A stretch of DNA of 64,000 nt from Fontivita pretiosa (GCF_050410795.1 NZ_CP191258.1:930001-994000), one strand, 5' to 3'; counted from the stretch's first letter, positions 8,199-16,716 are shown. Notes: a model not told the origin generated them from the sequence alone. Numbers and translations: made by a program.

Positions 8199-8726
8199 TC
8201 ACTCGGCCCGTTGTGGCAGCACCTGCTCCAGCGCATCGGGGCTGACGCCCGGAGGGGGGCGAATCTCGGTGATCTTGGCGGCGGCGGGGTCGGTGCGCTT
8301 CACCCAGTTCTTCGGATCATCCCCCGTACCTGGCAGCTTGACCTCGATCCCGCTCAGCGCCTCCACCGACGCCAACTCTCCGGCCGGACCCTTGGCTCGC
8401 GCTTCCTCGATCCGCTTCTTGGCCTCCGGAGTGTAACGCTGGAGGTACGCCACGAACTTGGTCTTGCCCCCGTCGTAGGTGTACACGAACGCCAGATACG
8501 CCGGCTTACCCTGATGCTCGAAGGGCGGCAGCTTGCTGGCGTCATCGGCAAACCACGTCTTGCCGTCGTCGATCGTGAAATAGGCCTTGCCCGCCGTGAA
8601 CTCGGCGGTGTTGTCCCCGCCGCCCACCAGTTGATACACGATGATCCCAAGCGCCACGAGGATGATCAGAGCCGTGGCGCCGGTGGTGAAGGCAGGGTTC
8701 TGGTTGAGCGTTTCGCGGATGCCCAC
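8199..8726 (-). CDS. Small single-span membrane protein of unknown function
   Basis: 175 residues. A hydrophobic segment (about 13-34, ATALIILVALGIIVYQLVGG) anchors a polar domain with FTIDDGKTWFADDASKLPPF and a Pro-rich C-terminus. I do not recognise a named family; such proteins seem common in planctomycetes, but that is an impression. The start is taken as GTG 8726 because AAGGAG lies 6 bases upstream; a TTG at 8750 would put the Shine-Dalgarno inside the gene. It converges on hldE with only 9 bp between stop codons. Confidence 0.7.
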   Translation of the reverse strand: MGIRETLNQNPAFTTGATALIILVALGIIVYQLVGGGDNTAEFTAGKAYFTIDDGKTWFADDASKLPPFEHQGKPAYLAFVYTYDGGKTKFVAYLQRYTPEAKKRIEEARAKGPAGELASVEALSGIEVKLPGTGDDPKNWVKRTDPAAAKITEIRPPPGVSPDALEQVLPQRAE

Positions 8727-8970
8727 GTTCAGCTCCTTTGCACCGATCAACCCGCAATTGGCCGCCGATTCCGCCCGGGCGGGCCTTGCGGTAGACCTGA
8801 TGAACGACTGGTTTGTGCCAATCTAGCAGGGATTCTCGCGACAGACAAGAAATCCGGCATGTCGGCTCAATTCCGGCATTTTTTGGCGCTGCCTGCCGCC
8901 GCGGCGGCGCTTTACCATCCTCGCAGACAAACCCGATCCGACGGCCGGATCATTTCGAAAGGAGCCGGAT
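8727..8970. other. Divergent intergenic region
   Basis: About 240 bp between the small membrane protein and the yqjD-like gene. It must hold promoters for both. I see no convincing -35/-10 pair, operator or RNA structure, only the AAAGGAG ribosome site (8955-8961) just before the yqjD-like ATG. Confidence 0.4.
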
Positions 8971-9300
8971 ATGTCACGCAGCGACGCAGGCATGGAGCCG
9001 CAAAGCCAGGCATCCGTCCAGGGTCAGCAAACCCCCGGCAGCGCCACCGAGAGGATTCGCCAGACCGCTTCCCACATCCAGCAGGACCTGCGCGAGATGG
9101 GCAGCGAGGTTCGCGAGGCCGCCTCCGAAAAACTCGATGAACTGCGCCAAACCGCCAGCGAGTACTACCAGCAGGGCCGGCAGCGAGCCCAGGAGTGGGA
9201 ACACGGACTGGAACGCTTCGTGCAGGAAAGGCCGATCCAGTCGCTGTTGATCGCCGCGGGCGTGGGCATGCTGCTGGGGATTCTGTGGCGGCGAAGCTGA
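8971..9300 (+). CDS. YqjD/ElaB-like DUF883 membrane-anchored protein
   Basis: 109 residues. A long charged amphipathic helix (about 25-85, rich in Glu, Gln and Arg) is followed by a C-terminal membrane anchor (about 88-106, SLLIAAGVGMLLGILW) ending in Arg. This is the architecture of YqjD, ElaB and YgaM, which attach ribosomes to the inner membrane in stationary phase in E. coli. AAAGGAG sits 9 bases before the ATG. The next two genes look like YqjE and YqjK counterparts, giving the same gene order as in proteobacteria. Function here is inferred from family and order. Confidence 0.8.
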   Translation: MSRSDAGMEPQSQASVQGQQTPGSATERIRQTASHIQQDLREMGSEVREAASEKLDELRQTASEYYQQGRQRAQEWEHGLERFVQERPIQSLLIAAGVGMLLGILWRRS

Positions 9301-9323
9301 CCGCAATGCCACATCGCGAGTGT

Positions 9324-9384
9324 CGAATGCCGAAAGTCAATCACCCATGACCAGATCCATTTGACACTGGTCTGGCGGCATTCG
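9324..9384. repeat. Nested inverted repeats between the yqjD- and yqjE-like genes
   Basis: CGAATGCCG (9324-9332) pairs with CGGCATTCG (9376-9384), and inside it GACCAG (9349-9354) pairs with CTGGTC (9367-9372). The sequence resembles GCCGAAT-type interspersed repeats. It could fold in the transcript and tune expression within the operon. Confidence 0.5.
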
Positions 9385-9407
9385 GTATTCGCCATCGGAC
9401 CACAGGC

Positions 9408-9923
9408 ATGGACCAGCCACGCATCCAACCCCAGGCCGACAATGGGCACCAGGCCGATCCAGCGGATCGTCCCGAGGAGCCGACCCAGGCCATGCGACAG
9501 GCCATCGCGCAGCTCATGGAGGCCAGGGAGTACGCCCTGTACTTCCTGGCCGCCAAGCTCGACGCCTGGAAGCTGTCGATTCGCAAGGCCGTGGTGTGGA
9601 CGGCGGTTGGAGCGGTGGCATTGCTCCTGTGCGCGGCGATGCTGGTAACCGCGGCGGTCATCGCGGTGCTGGGCCTTGCCCAGGCGGTCGGCGTGCTGCT
9701 GGGCAGCCAGGACGGGCCGCGAATCTGGGCCGGCTACCTGATCGTTGGCTCGCTCTTGATCGCTGTTGTCGCCCTGGCAGCGTGGCTGGGCGTCAGAAGA
9801 ATCTTTGAACGCTCCCGCAAGCGAACGGTGGATCGTTATGAGCGATGGATTCAGCGTCAGCGCGTTGACTTCGGACACGATGTCCGACAGCGCAGCGCCG
9901 AACAACACACCGCCAACTTCTGA
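9408..9923 (+). CDS. YqjE-like / phage-holin-superfamily membrane protein
   Basis: 171 residues. A polar N-terminus (about 1-45) precedes two strong membrane helices (about 63-90 and 105-127), then a basic cytoplasmic tail (RRIFERSRKRTVDRYERW). This hairpin resembles the holin 3_6/YqjE family. It lies about 100 bp after the yqjD-like gene and overlaps the next gene, so all three are probably one unit. YqjE function is poorly known even in E. coli; a role in membrane-stress adaptation is an inference. Confidence 0.7.
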   Translation: MDQPRIQPQADNGHQADPADRPEEPTQAMRQAIAQLMEAREYALYFLAAKLDAWKLSIRKAVVWTAVGAVALLLCAAMLVTAAVIAVLGLAQAVGVLLGSQDGPRIWAGYLIVGSLLIAVVALAAWLGVRRIFERSRKRTVDRYERWIQRQRVDFGHDVRQRSAEQHTANF

Positions 9924-10461
9924 GCGGCCGTCGAGCCGGCCCATGGGCAGCCGCGGCAGCCCCAAGCGTCCGGCCGCCGCACTCGACGAGGCCCAGTTTC
10001 TACGCCAACAGGCGCAGCAGGCACGCGACGCCATGTTGCGCGCTCTGGAACTGGCCGCACGCAACCTCGCTCATGGCGCTGATCCCCGCGCCTGGGCGCG
10101 GGAACACCCCTGGCTGACGGTGGGCGCCGCGGCGGCGGGCGGGTTCCTTGCCGCCGTTACCCTGGTCCCCACACGCCAGCAACAGTTGCTCCGTGAGCTG
10201 GCCAGAATCGAGCGCGCCATCGCTCCGCCGCCACCGCACGCCAACGGCCTGAACGGCCAGTCGCATCGCCCCACTGCGCGCCACAGGCTGCTGCGACGCC
10301 TGCTGCGTGAAACGTTCAAGCTGGTTCGACCGGCGCTATTGAGCGCGATCACCGCGGGGATTACCGCCAAAGCCGCTGCCGAACCTCGGCAGCCCGACTC
10401 GCCAGCCGACGACCCCGCTGCCACGCCGCAACACCACACGCAATCGCCCATGTCCCAATGA
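9838..10461 (+). CDS. YqjK-position hypothetical membrane protein
   Basis: About 207 residues if started at ATG 9838; a later ATG at 9880 is an equally fair start, and either overlaps the previous gene. A polar Pro/Ser-rich N-terminus leads to an amphipathic helix (QFLRQQAQQARDAMLRALEL) and a hydrophobic Gly/Ala segment (WLTVGAAAAGGFLAAVTLVP), then basic and Pro-rich sequence. The AREHPWLTVGAAAAGG stretch resembles the C-terminal anchors of DUF883-like proteins. It takes the place of yqjK in the trio; similarity to YqjK itself is not clear. Confidence 0.6.
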   Translation: MSDGFSVSALTSDTMSDSAAPNNTPPTSERPSSRPMGSRGSPKRPAAALDEAQFLRQQAQQARDAMLRALELAARNLAHGADPRAWAREHPWLTVGAAAAGGFLAAVTLVPTRQQQLLRELARIERAIAPPPPHANGLNGQSHRPTARHRLLRRLLRETFKLVRPALLSAITAGITAKAAAEPRQPDSPADDPAATPQHHTQSPMSQ

Positions 10462-10774
10462 GCCGGCCGCATCAGCCGTGCTGGCGGTCAATCATGGGCC
10501 ACGGTTTTTGGCCATCACCGGCCTCGCGAAGGCATTTTTGTGATATTACCGGACCCAGGGCTTGCGTCCGGCGCTTCCGTCAGCAATGGCAGATTCTGCC
10601 TGGCTTGACGCTGGCGGCGCGATTGCACTGTCGCGACGCGGATTTTCCGTTGGCGTGTAAACCACGGCGGGGTAGTTTTGGGTGGTACCGCGAACCTGCT
10701 GTGCGGGCCTGCCGGCGCGGTCGTCGTGGTCGATCGCCCAGGCGGGCGCCCGCCCCGTCGGAAAGTAGTCGTCG
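10462..10774. other. Intergenic stretch with a T-box-like 13-mer and a GC palindrome
   Basis: About 310 bp without a supported gene. It contains GGGTGGTACCGCG at 10680-10692, identical to the core of T-box leaders, and a perfect palindrome GGCGGGCGCCCGCC near 10740-10754. I could not find the specifier stem or a terminator/antiterminator pair, so I do not call a riboswitch. Confidence 0.35.
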
Positions 10775-10993
10775 ATGCGCCCGCGGCCTGGTCAGTTCGT
10801 TGTTCGTCTGCTGTTGGTCGCCACGCTTGCGATCACCCCACTGCTGCCCCCGACGCAGACCACCGATACACGCGTCGCCAACGACGACGATCCGGCGGTG
10901 ACTTCCCTCCAGCGCGAGGTCAAGCTTCGCAAGCTGCACCTGGTCCGCCCCGACCTGATTCCCTACCCGATCCTGTTCGAAGTGTACTGCTGA
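10775..10993 (+). CDS. Tiny secreted protein of unknown function
   Basis: 72 residues with a clear signal-peptide-like N-terminus (RPRPGQFVVRLLLVATLAITPLL at about 3-25), a short acidic linker, then a conserved-looking basic and aromatic tail (LRKLHLVRPDLIPYPI) ending in Cys. Reading direction, signal peptide and a compact tail favour a real gene over chance. The overlapping antisense frame (10580-10939) looks less protein-like. No family recognised, and no strong Shine-Dalgarno. Confidence 0.5.
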   Translation: MRPRPGQFVVRLLLVATLAITPLLPPTQTTDTRVANDDDPAVTSLQREVKLRKLHLVRPDLIPYPILFEVYC

Positions 10994-11064
10994 TGGGCGG
11001 ACACCTCATGGGCTGCATACCGCAGCGGCCACACGGACGCCAACTCCATCCGGGAAATCGTTTC

Positions 11065-12258
11065 CTACTTCGCCGTCACGTGACTGGTGGCGATCTCCGC
11101 CAGCACGTCGGTGGCGAATCGCACGTCCTGTTTGGTCAGGAACGGGCCGAAACTGAAACGGGTCGTCCCGCCGCTTTGCAGCGTCCCGATCGCCTGATGA
11201 ACCAGCGGAGCGCAATGGATGCCGCTGCGCGTCAGGATCCCGTAGTTGGCCTCGAGCACGGCCGACAGCTCCTGAGGCTCAAAGCCATTGATCCGAACCG
11301 AGAACACCCCGATGCGGTCCTTGACGCCCTGTGGACCGTAATACGTCAATCCTTCGATGTTGCTCACGCCCTCGATGAACGTCCGCACCAGATCCTGGTC
11401 ATGAGCCGCAAGCTGCTCGACGCCCTGCTCCAGAATCCATCGCACGCCTTCGCTCAGGCCCGCGATACCGATGGCGTTGTGGCTGCCGGCTTCATAGCGG
11501 TCGGGCATCAACTCCGGCTGACGCGGCTCTTCACTGAGCGAGCCGGTGCCCCCCTCGCGCGTCGTGCGCAGAATCTTCTCCAGCCCCGGACGGATGTACA
11601 AAAACCCCGTGCCCAGCGGCCCGAGCAGCGCTTTGTGCCCCGGCGCAGCCAGAAGATCGATGTTATCCGCCTGAACGTCGATCGGCAGATGCCCGGCGGA
11701 CTGCGCGGCATCGACAATGAACGGCACGGCGTATTCGCGCGCAATGGCGCCGATCTGACGGATCGGCTGAACCGTGCCGGTCACGTTGCTGGCATGACCT
11801 ATCGCGATGAACTTCGTGTTCTGCCGGATCGCTTTGCGGACATCGTCCGGATCCACCAGCCCCGTGCCCGGATCGATCTTCACCCGCGTTTGCTCGACCC
11901 ACCCGCGCTCGACCATCGCCTGTATCGGACGCAGGATCGAGTTGTGATCGATCTCGGCACAAATCACATGCCCCCTGGCCGAGGCGCTCGGATCGATCAG
12001 ACCCTTGATCGCAAGGTTCAGTCCGTCCGTGCAGTTGAGCGTGAAGATGAAATGCTCCGGGCGCTGAGCGTGAAACAGCTTGCACAGTCGCCGGCGGCAC
12101 TCATTCAGCAGCGAGCCGGCCTCCAGCGCCTCGCGATAAGCACCGCGCCCCGCGCTGGCGCCGACCTCACGCGCGTAGCGCATCATCGCGCCAAGAACTT
12201 CACGAGGCTTGGGAAAGCTCGTGGCCGCATTATCCATGTAAAGACGACGGGGAGACAT
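11065..12258 (-). CDS. Cysteine desulfurase family aminotransferase (class V)
   Basis: PLP enzyme of about 397 residues from ATG 12258 (an in-frame TTG is 12 bp upstream). YMDNAATSFPKP opens the fold, AEIDHNS carries a cofactor-contacting His, VDAAQSAGHLPID holds the PLP-binding Asp, APGHKALLGPLGTG holds the Schiff-base Lys, and RSGIHCAPLVHQ holds the probable sulfur-accepting Cys. The overall pattern fits the SufS-like subgroup called cysteine desulfurase family protein. It would release sulfur from cysteine for Fe-S cluster or other sulfur transfer. It stands alone without suf or isc genes, so a specialised sulfur-donor role is possible. Confidence 0.85.
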   Translation of the reverse strand: MSPRRLYMDNAATSFPKPREVLGAMMRYAREVGASAGRGAYREALEAGSLLNECRRRLCKLFHAQRPEHFIFTLNCTDGLNLAIKGLIDPSASARGHVICAEIDHNSILRPIQAMVERGWVEQTRVKIDPGTGLVDPDDVRKAIRQNTKFIAIGHASNVTGTVQPIRQIGAIAREYAVPFIVDAAQSAGHLPIDVQADNIDLLAAPGHKALLGPLGTGFLYIRPGLEKILRTTREGGTGSLSEEPRQPELMPDRYEAGSHNAIGIAGLSEGVRWILEQGVEQLAAHDQDLVRTFIEGVSNIEGLTYYGPQGVKDRIGVFSVRINGFEPQELSAVLEANYGILTRSGIHCAPLVHQAIGTLQSGGTTRFSFGPFLTKQDVRFATDVLAEIATSHVTAK

Positions 12259-12383
12259 AGCAATGACCAATCATAGGACAAACCGGCCCGCTGCAAAAGC
12301 GCCTCTGGCACGCAACGCCCGCCGCCTCACACAATCGGATGCTACTACGGACAGCGACGCCCCGTTCGTGCAATGGCCACTCG

Positions 12384-12402
12384 CACGGCCGGGACGGCCG
12401 TG
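12384..12402. repeat. Short interspersed palindrome (GGGACGGCC type), copy 1
   Basis: CACGGCC and GGCCGTG (7 bp each) flank GGGAC in the 286-bp gap between the cysteine desulfurase and thiolase genes. A second copy with the same central GGGACGGCC lies at 40893-40913. The rest of the gap shows only the thiolase ribosome site. Confidence 0.5.
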
Positions 12403-12544
12403 ATACGGGTCAAGCACGTGCGCCGCATGAAGTGCAGACATGCCTGCTGCTGTTGATTGGGCAGACCTACAATCCCCACAAACACGATCATGACCGGATG
12501 GCAGGCGCCGAGATGCTCGTCCGGTCGTCAAAACAGGAGCCAAC

Positions 12545-13750
12545 ATGCTCGGTCAGATTCAGGTCTTTCTGGCCGGGGGGTCGCGAACACCGATCGGGGC
12601 CTTCCAGGGCGCACTGGCGGATGTGCCGGCAACAACACTGGGCAGCGCCGTCATCAAGGCCGCACTTCAACGCGCCGGCCTTCAGCCTGATCACGTTGAT
12701 GAAGTGATCTTCGGCAACGTGCTGTCGGCCGGACTGGGGCAGAACCCGGCGCGACAGGCGGCGATCGGTGCGGGACTCAGCCCCGCCGTCGGCGCCACCA
12801 CCGTCAACAAGGTCTGCGGATCGGGGCTCAAGGCGGTCATGCTCGCGGCGCAGGCGATCCGCTGCGGCGACGCCAGCGTCGTCGTCGCCGGCGGAATGGA
12901 AAGCATGTCACGCGCACCGTATTTGCTGGAACGGGCCCGCGGCGGCTACCGCATGGGCCACGGCGAGCTGATCGACTCGATGATCAGAGACGGGCTGTGG
13001 GACGTTTACAACAACCTGCACATGGGAACCTGCGGAGACCGCTGCGCCGCCAGATATGGCTTCACCCGCCAGCAGCAGGACGATTACGCCGTCGCCAGCT
13101 TCAAGCGGGCGCTGGATGCGATGTCCAAAGGCGCGTTCAACGATGAAATGGTCCCGATCGACGTCGCTTCGGGCAAGACGATCCTGACGGTGAAAGAAGA
13201 TGAACAGCCCAGGCGATTCGACGAGCAGAAACTGCGTCAGCTCAAGCCGGCGTTTGGGAAGGACGGTACGATCACCGCCGGCAACGCCTCGGGCATCAAC
13301 GACGGCGCCGCCGCCGTGCTCGTGCTCTCGGCCGAGAAAGCCGCGGCACTGACGGCGCGACCCCGGGCGCGAATCCTGGGTTACGCCACCGCTTCGCGCG
13401 AGCCGGAGTGGTTCACCATCGCCCCCATCAACGCCATCGCCAAACTGATGGCTCAGCTCTCGCTGAGCGTCGCTGACGTGGATTTGTTCGAGATCAACGA
13501 AGCCTTCGCCGTAGTCCCCATGGCCGCGATGAAAGAGCTTGGCATTGCACACGAGAAGCTGAACGTTCACGGCGGAGCGGTGGCGCTGGGACACCCGATC
13601 GGCGCCAGCGGCGCCAGGACGCTGGTCACGCTGCTGAGCGCGTTGCAGCAGCGCAATGCCAAGCTCGGGATCGTCTCGTTGTGCATCGGCGGCGGCGAAG
13701 CCGTGGCGATGGCGGTTGAGCGGCTGCCTCAGGGCGACTCCAGCCGCTGA
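12545..13750 (+). CDS. Acetyl-CoA C-acetyltransferase (thiolase)
   Basis: Thiolase of 401 residues (family about 390-400) joining or cleaving acyl-CoA and acetyl-CoA. Cys91 in NKVCGSGLKA is the acylated nucleophile. NEAFAVVPM, the His350 loop (GGAVALGHPIGASGAR) and Cys380 in SLCIGGGEAVAM complete the active site. AGGAG lies 5 bases before ATG 12545. No other beta-oxidation or polyhydroxyalkanoate genes are adjacent. It could serve ketone-body, butanoate or isoprenoid metabolism. Confidence 0.95.
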   Translation: MLGQIQVFLAGGSRTPIGAFQGALADVPATTLGSAVIKAALQRAGLQPDHVDEVIFGNVLSAGLGQNPARQAAIGAGLSPAVGATTVNKVCGSGLKAVMLAAQAIRCGDASVVVAGGMESMSRAPYLLERARGGYRMGHGELIDSMIRDGLWDVYNNLHMGTCGDRCAARYGFTRQQQDDYAVASFKRALDAMSKGAFNDEMVPIDVASGKTILTVKEDEQPRRFDEQKLRQLKPAFGKDGTITAGNASGINDGAAAVLVLSAEKAAALTARPRARILGYATASREPEWFTIAPINAIAKLMAQLSLSVADVDLFEINEAFAVVPMAAMKELGIAHEKLNVHGGAVALGHPIGASGARTLVTLLSALQQRNAKLGIVSLCIGGGEAVAMAVERLPQGDSSR

Positions 13751-13863
13751 TCGCGATCCGTCCATGCGCCAATCGAACTCCGCGCCGTTGTCCGGCCACG
13801 CGCCCTCTGCTATAAGTTCCCGCTCACGCTCGGATCCAACATGCAATGACGGAGATGCCGAAC

Positions 13864-14334
13864 ATGGAACGCACCCTGATCATCCTCAAGCCCGACGCCG
13901 TGCAGCGAGGCCTGTGCGGACAGATCATCGCCCGCTTCGAACGCAAAGGCCTCCAGATCGTCGGCATGAAAATGATGAAAATCAGCACGCAACTGGCTGA
14001 GACCCATTACGAGCCGCACCGGGGCAAGCCGTTTTACCCCGGGCTGGTCAAGTTCATGACCAGCTCGCCGGTGATTGTGCTGGTGCTTCAGGGAAAGGAC
14101 GCGATCAACATCGCACGGAAGATGATGGGCGCGACGTTCGGCTCCAAAGCCGAGCCGGGCACCATCCGCGGAGACTTCGGCGTGAGCAATTCGTTCAACC
14201 TGATCCACGGCAGCGACTCGCCCGAAAGCGCCGCGCGCGAGCTTGCACTGTTCTTCAGGCCCGAAGAGCTGTGCGACTGGACCCCCGCCTCGCTGGGATG
14301 GGTCTATGACATGAGCAAGGGAACAGCGGAGTGA
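13864..14334 (+). CDS. ndk: Nucleoside diphosphate kinase
   Basis: 156 residues. Transfers phosphate between nucleoside triphosphates and diphosphates through the phosphohistidine at His115 (FNLIHGSDSPESAARE). The N-terminus MERTLIILKPDAV and RKMMGAT are typical. The ATG at 13864 is preferred over two upstream in-frame ATGs (13846, 13855) because GGAG lies about 8 bases before it and the family starts here. The C-terminus is about 10 residues longer than in E. coli. Confidence 0.97.
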   Translation: MERTLIILKPDAVQRGLCGQIIARFERKGLQIVGMKMMKISTQLAETHYEPHRGKPFYPGLVKFMTSSPVIVLVLQGKDAINIARKMMGATFGSKAEPGTIRGDFGVSNSFNLIHGSDSPESAARELALFFRPEELCDWTPASLGWVYDMSKGTAE

Positions 14335-14444
14335 TGCCGATTCTGCATTGCCGATGCGTGATCCGCGATCGACAGTCGCAAATCCGACGTCTGCAATCGA
14401 CGGCGGCAAAACAGAAATCAAAAATCGCAATTCGAAAATAGGAG
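14335..14444. repeat. Short GCCGAT/AATC-rich interspersed repeat
   Basis: The 110-bp gap between ndk and the HAD gene is a string of short repeated words: TGCCGAT twice, several GATCGAC/AATCGAC/GTCGCAAATC variants, then an A-rich run AAATCAAAAATCGCAATTCG. Composition is clearly lower in GC than the neighbours. It looks like an interspersed repeat rather than a promoter. Confidence 0.4.
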
Positions 14445-15083
14445 ATGTCTTCCATTCGCCTGATCTGTTTCGACCTCGGCCGGGTGCTGGTTCGGATCTG
14501 CGACGGCTGGCGGCACGCCTGCGAAGTGGCGGGGCTGGCGATCAACGTGTCGCAGCTCGATCCGGCGGCTGAGGATCAGGTCCACAGGATCGTGTGCGAT
14601 CACGAGGTCGGGCGAATCGATTTCGACTCATTCTGCCGGCAAATCGCGCCGCTTCTGCACATCGAGCCGGCGCAGGTCGCGGCCATGATGGATGTGTATC
14701 TGCTGGGCATGTATCCGGGCGTGATCGAGCTGATCGACGAGCTGCACGCCCGCGGCTATCAGACCGCCTGCCTGTCCAACACCAACACGCGGCACTGGCA
14801 GCTCATGTATGATCCGTCCAGCCCGGCGTATCTTCCGCTGGACAAGCTCACCTACCGCTTCGCCAGCCAGCTCATCGGGCATCGCAAGCCGGACGACGCG
14901 ATCTACGCACACGTGGAGCAGGCGGCGGGCATGCGTGGAGAGCAGATCGTGTTTTTTGACGATGTGCCGCAAAACGTGCAGGCCGCCCGACGACGCGGCT
15001 GGCACGCCGAGCAGATCCTGCACGACGGCCAGCCCATCCCCCAAATCCGCGAGCATCTTCGGCGTCTGCGCGTCCTGGAATAA
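14445..15083 (+). CDS. HAD-superfamily phosphatase, YihX-like
   Basis: 212 residues of the HAD-IA type. Motif I is FDLGRVLV with nucleophile Asp10; the usual second Asp is Gly, as in the E. coli sugar phosphatase YihX (DLGNV). Motif II is CLSNTN, motif III Lys lies in IGHRKPDDAIY, motif IV is VFFDDVPQNVQAA. It probably removes phosphate from a sugar phosphate; the substrate cannot be told. AATAGGAG gives a ribosome site close to the ATG. It converges on the next gene with 35 bp between. Confidence 0.85.
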   Translation: MSSIRLICFDLGRVLVRICDGWRHACEVAGLAINVSQLDPAAEDQVHRIVCDHEVGRIDFDSFCRQIAPLLHIEPAQVAAMMDVYLLGMYPGVIELIDELHARGYQTACLSNTNTRHWQLMYDPSSPAYLPLDKLTYRFASQLIGHRKPDDAIYAHVEQAAGMRGEQIVFFDDVPQNVQAARRRGWHAEQILHDGQPIPQIREHLRRLRVLE

Positions 15084-15118
15084 GGGGTCGGGAGTCTTTT
15101 CGAAGCGGACCAGTGCGA

Positions 15119-16690
15119 CTATGTCTGCTGCATCCGTTCCAGCCTGGCCCGGATCAGCAGCAACCACAGCCGGCGCACTCGCCCGGGAAGATCCTGCGGC
15201 GCCGGTGTGCTCAGAATCCGCATCTCCGCCTCGTGCCGCGCCAGGTAGGCGGGGATTTCATCGCGAGTCAGAGGCAAATCCAGCACCAGCGGATCGTCCA
15301 GCAACCCGCACGCCGCGGCGGCAAGGTGCTGGCGAACGTTCAGGTGTTCAGCCAGCCTCGAACTGTATCGGGCGCGACCCAACACCTTCAGCTCCTGCAC
15401 CGCGCGCAGGATCGATTCCAATCCGAATGTGCCGGTGACCCACGGCCCCTGCGGCAGCGGATCAGGCGAAAACACACCCGCCGACTCCGTCGTCGGGCGG
15501 CTGGTCGGATCCAACAGATAGGCCCGTCGCCACTGCGCCTCGCCCGGCGGGCGCAGTTGCTCCAGTGATCTGGCCGCCGCCTCCAGCGCCAGACCGTACT
15601 GCTTCTGGCCCGTCACCAGATACGCCCCAAGCAGCGTCTGCATCGCATATCGAGAGGCCAGCACATCCGCGCCGGCGGGAAACTCCTCCAGGCTCTGGTC
15701 GATCGCTCCGTTGGGACGATACGCCGTGGACCACAGATTGGCCTTGATCGCGTCGGACTCCGGCACAGCCTGCTGATCCGCGCCGCCTGCCGCTTGTCGC
15801 GGCGCATTGAGGTATCGCGCCAGCGGATCGACCGCGGCAGCATCGGCCGGCTGGCTGGTCGTCGTCGGGACGGTCGTTGCCTTGATCTGCTCGATCAGCT
15901 CGAGCTCTTCGGCAGTAGGCTGTTCGGCGGCGACGTGCCGCGTGCCCAGCCGCAGCGACAGCAGCTTCTGCACCGCCTGCTCCGCCGCATGCGATGTCAT
16001 GCGGTCGGCGGTGACTTCCGCCGACAGCAACAGCGCGTAGGTCGAGTCGCGATAATCCGGATCATCCAGACGAATCAGGCGTTTGGCGTGCGCGGGTCTT
16101 GCTTCAGGCGGAAAAGCGACATGCCAGCCGCCGTCGCGGGCCTGTTGGGATTCCAGCCACCGCGCCGCGCGGATCGCCGGGCGCGTCAGCGCTTCGGGCT
16201 TTGGCTCGCTCGAGTCGATGACCATCAACATCAGCGCCAGCCCGGCGCGGGTGGCGCCGCGATCGGGGAGCAACGCCGGCTCGTCCTGCCCCGAAGCGGT
16301 CGATCCGAAGACCGCGCGGCGGGGGATCTGCCCGCGCTCAGTTTGCGCCGCGGCCAGTCCGCGCGCCGCCTCGAATGCCGCCTGCCGATAACGCTGTTCA
16401 TCCAGCAACTGTCCGGCATACAGCAGCACCAGTCCCGCCGCGGGCGTCGCCAGCGGCTGCATGCTCACCGGCCGCGGCGCCGTCGCCGACCTGCCCGCAG
16501 GCGGCAACGCCGCAATGTCCCACGCCCAGCCATACGGGCGGCGCACCGCGTCGGCCACAAGCGCATCGCACTCGGCGGCCAGTTGCCGGGCGTACCCGTC
16601 CTGTGCCGCGGCTCCGTCCCCCGCGCCCGCCCACGCCGCCACGCAGATCAAGCACCACCACATCCACCCTTGCCTGTTCCTCGCCGCCAT
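15119..16690 (-). CDS. Secreted protein, possible distant pectic acid lyase-like helical barrel
   Basis: 523 residues from ATG 16690 (TTG 16708 is in frame upstream). Signal peptide about 5-30 (WMWWCLICVAAWAGAGDGAAAQ). The body is Ala-rich and helical, with repeated Trp/Leu pairs like an alpha/alpha barrel. RDGGWHVAFPPE followed by DDPDYRDSTYALLL recalls the GGW-P and NDD region of PL10 pectic acid lyases, but I cannot confirm catalytic residues. A low-complexity Thr/Gln/Pro stretch lies near residues 275-295. The gene shares a very short divergent gap (26 bp) with yjbQ, so promoters must overlap. Planctomycete-specific protein of unknown function is the safe call. Confidence 0.6.
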   Translation of the reverse strand: MAARNRQGWMWWCLICVAAWAGAGDGAAAQDGYARQLAAECDALVADAVRRPYGWAWDIAALPPAGRSATAPRPVSMQPLATPAAGLVLLYAGQLLDEQRYRQAAFEAARGLAAAQTERGQIPRRAVFGSTASGQDEPALLPDRGATRAGLALMLMVIDSSEPKPEALTRPAIRAARWLESQQARDGGWHVAFPPEARPAHAKRLIRLDDPDYRDSTYALLLSAEVTADRMTSHAAEQAVQKLLSLRLGTRHVAAEQPTAEELELIEQIKATTVPTTTSQPADAAAVDPLARYLNAPRQAAGGADQQAVPESDAIKANLWSTAYRPNGAIDQSLEEFPAGADVLASRYAMQTLLGAYLVTGQKQYGLALEAAARSLEQLRPPGEAQWRRAYLLDPTSRPTTESAGVFSPDPLPQGPWVTGTFGLESILRAVQELKVLGRARYSSRLAEHLNVRQHLAAAACGLLDDPLVLDLPLTRDEIPAYLARHEAEMRILSTPAPQDLPGRVRRLWLLLIRARLERMQQT

Positions 16691-16716
16691 GTTCTGATGA
16701 TACTCCAATACGAGCC

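Noticed and set aside
14445..15083. HAD protein as an inactive enzyme because motif I lacks the second Asp
   Set aside because: The known phosphatase YihX has the same DLG form, so activity is plausible.
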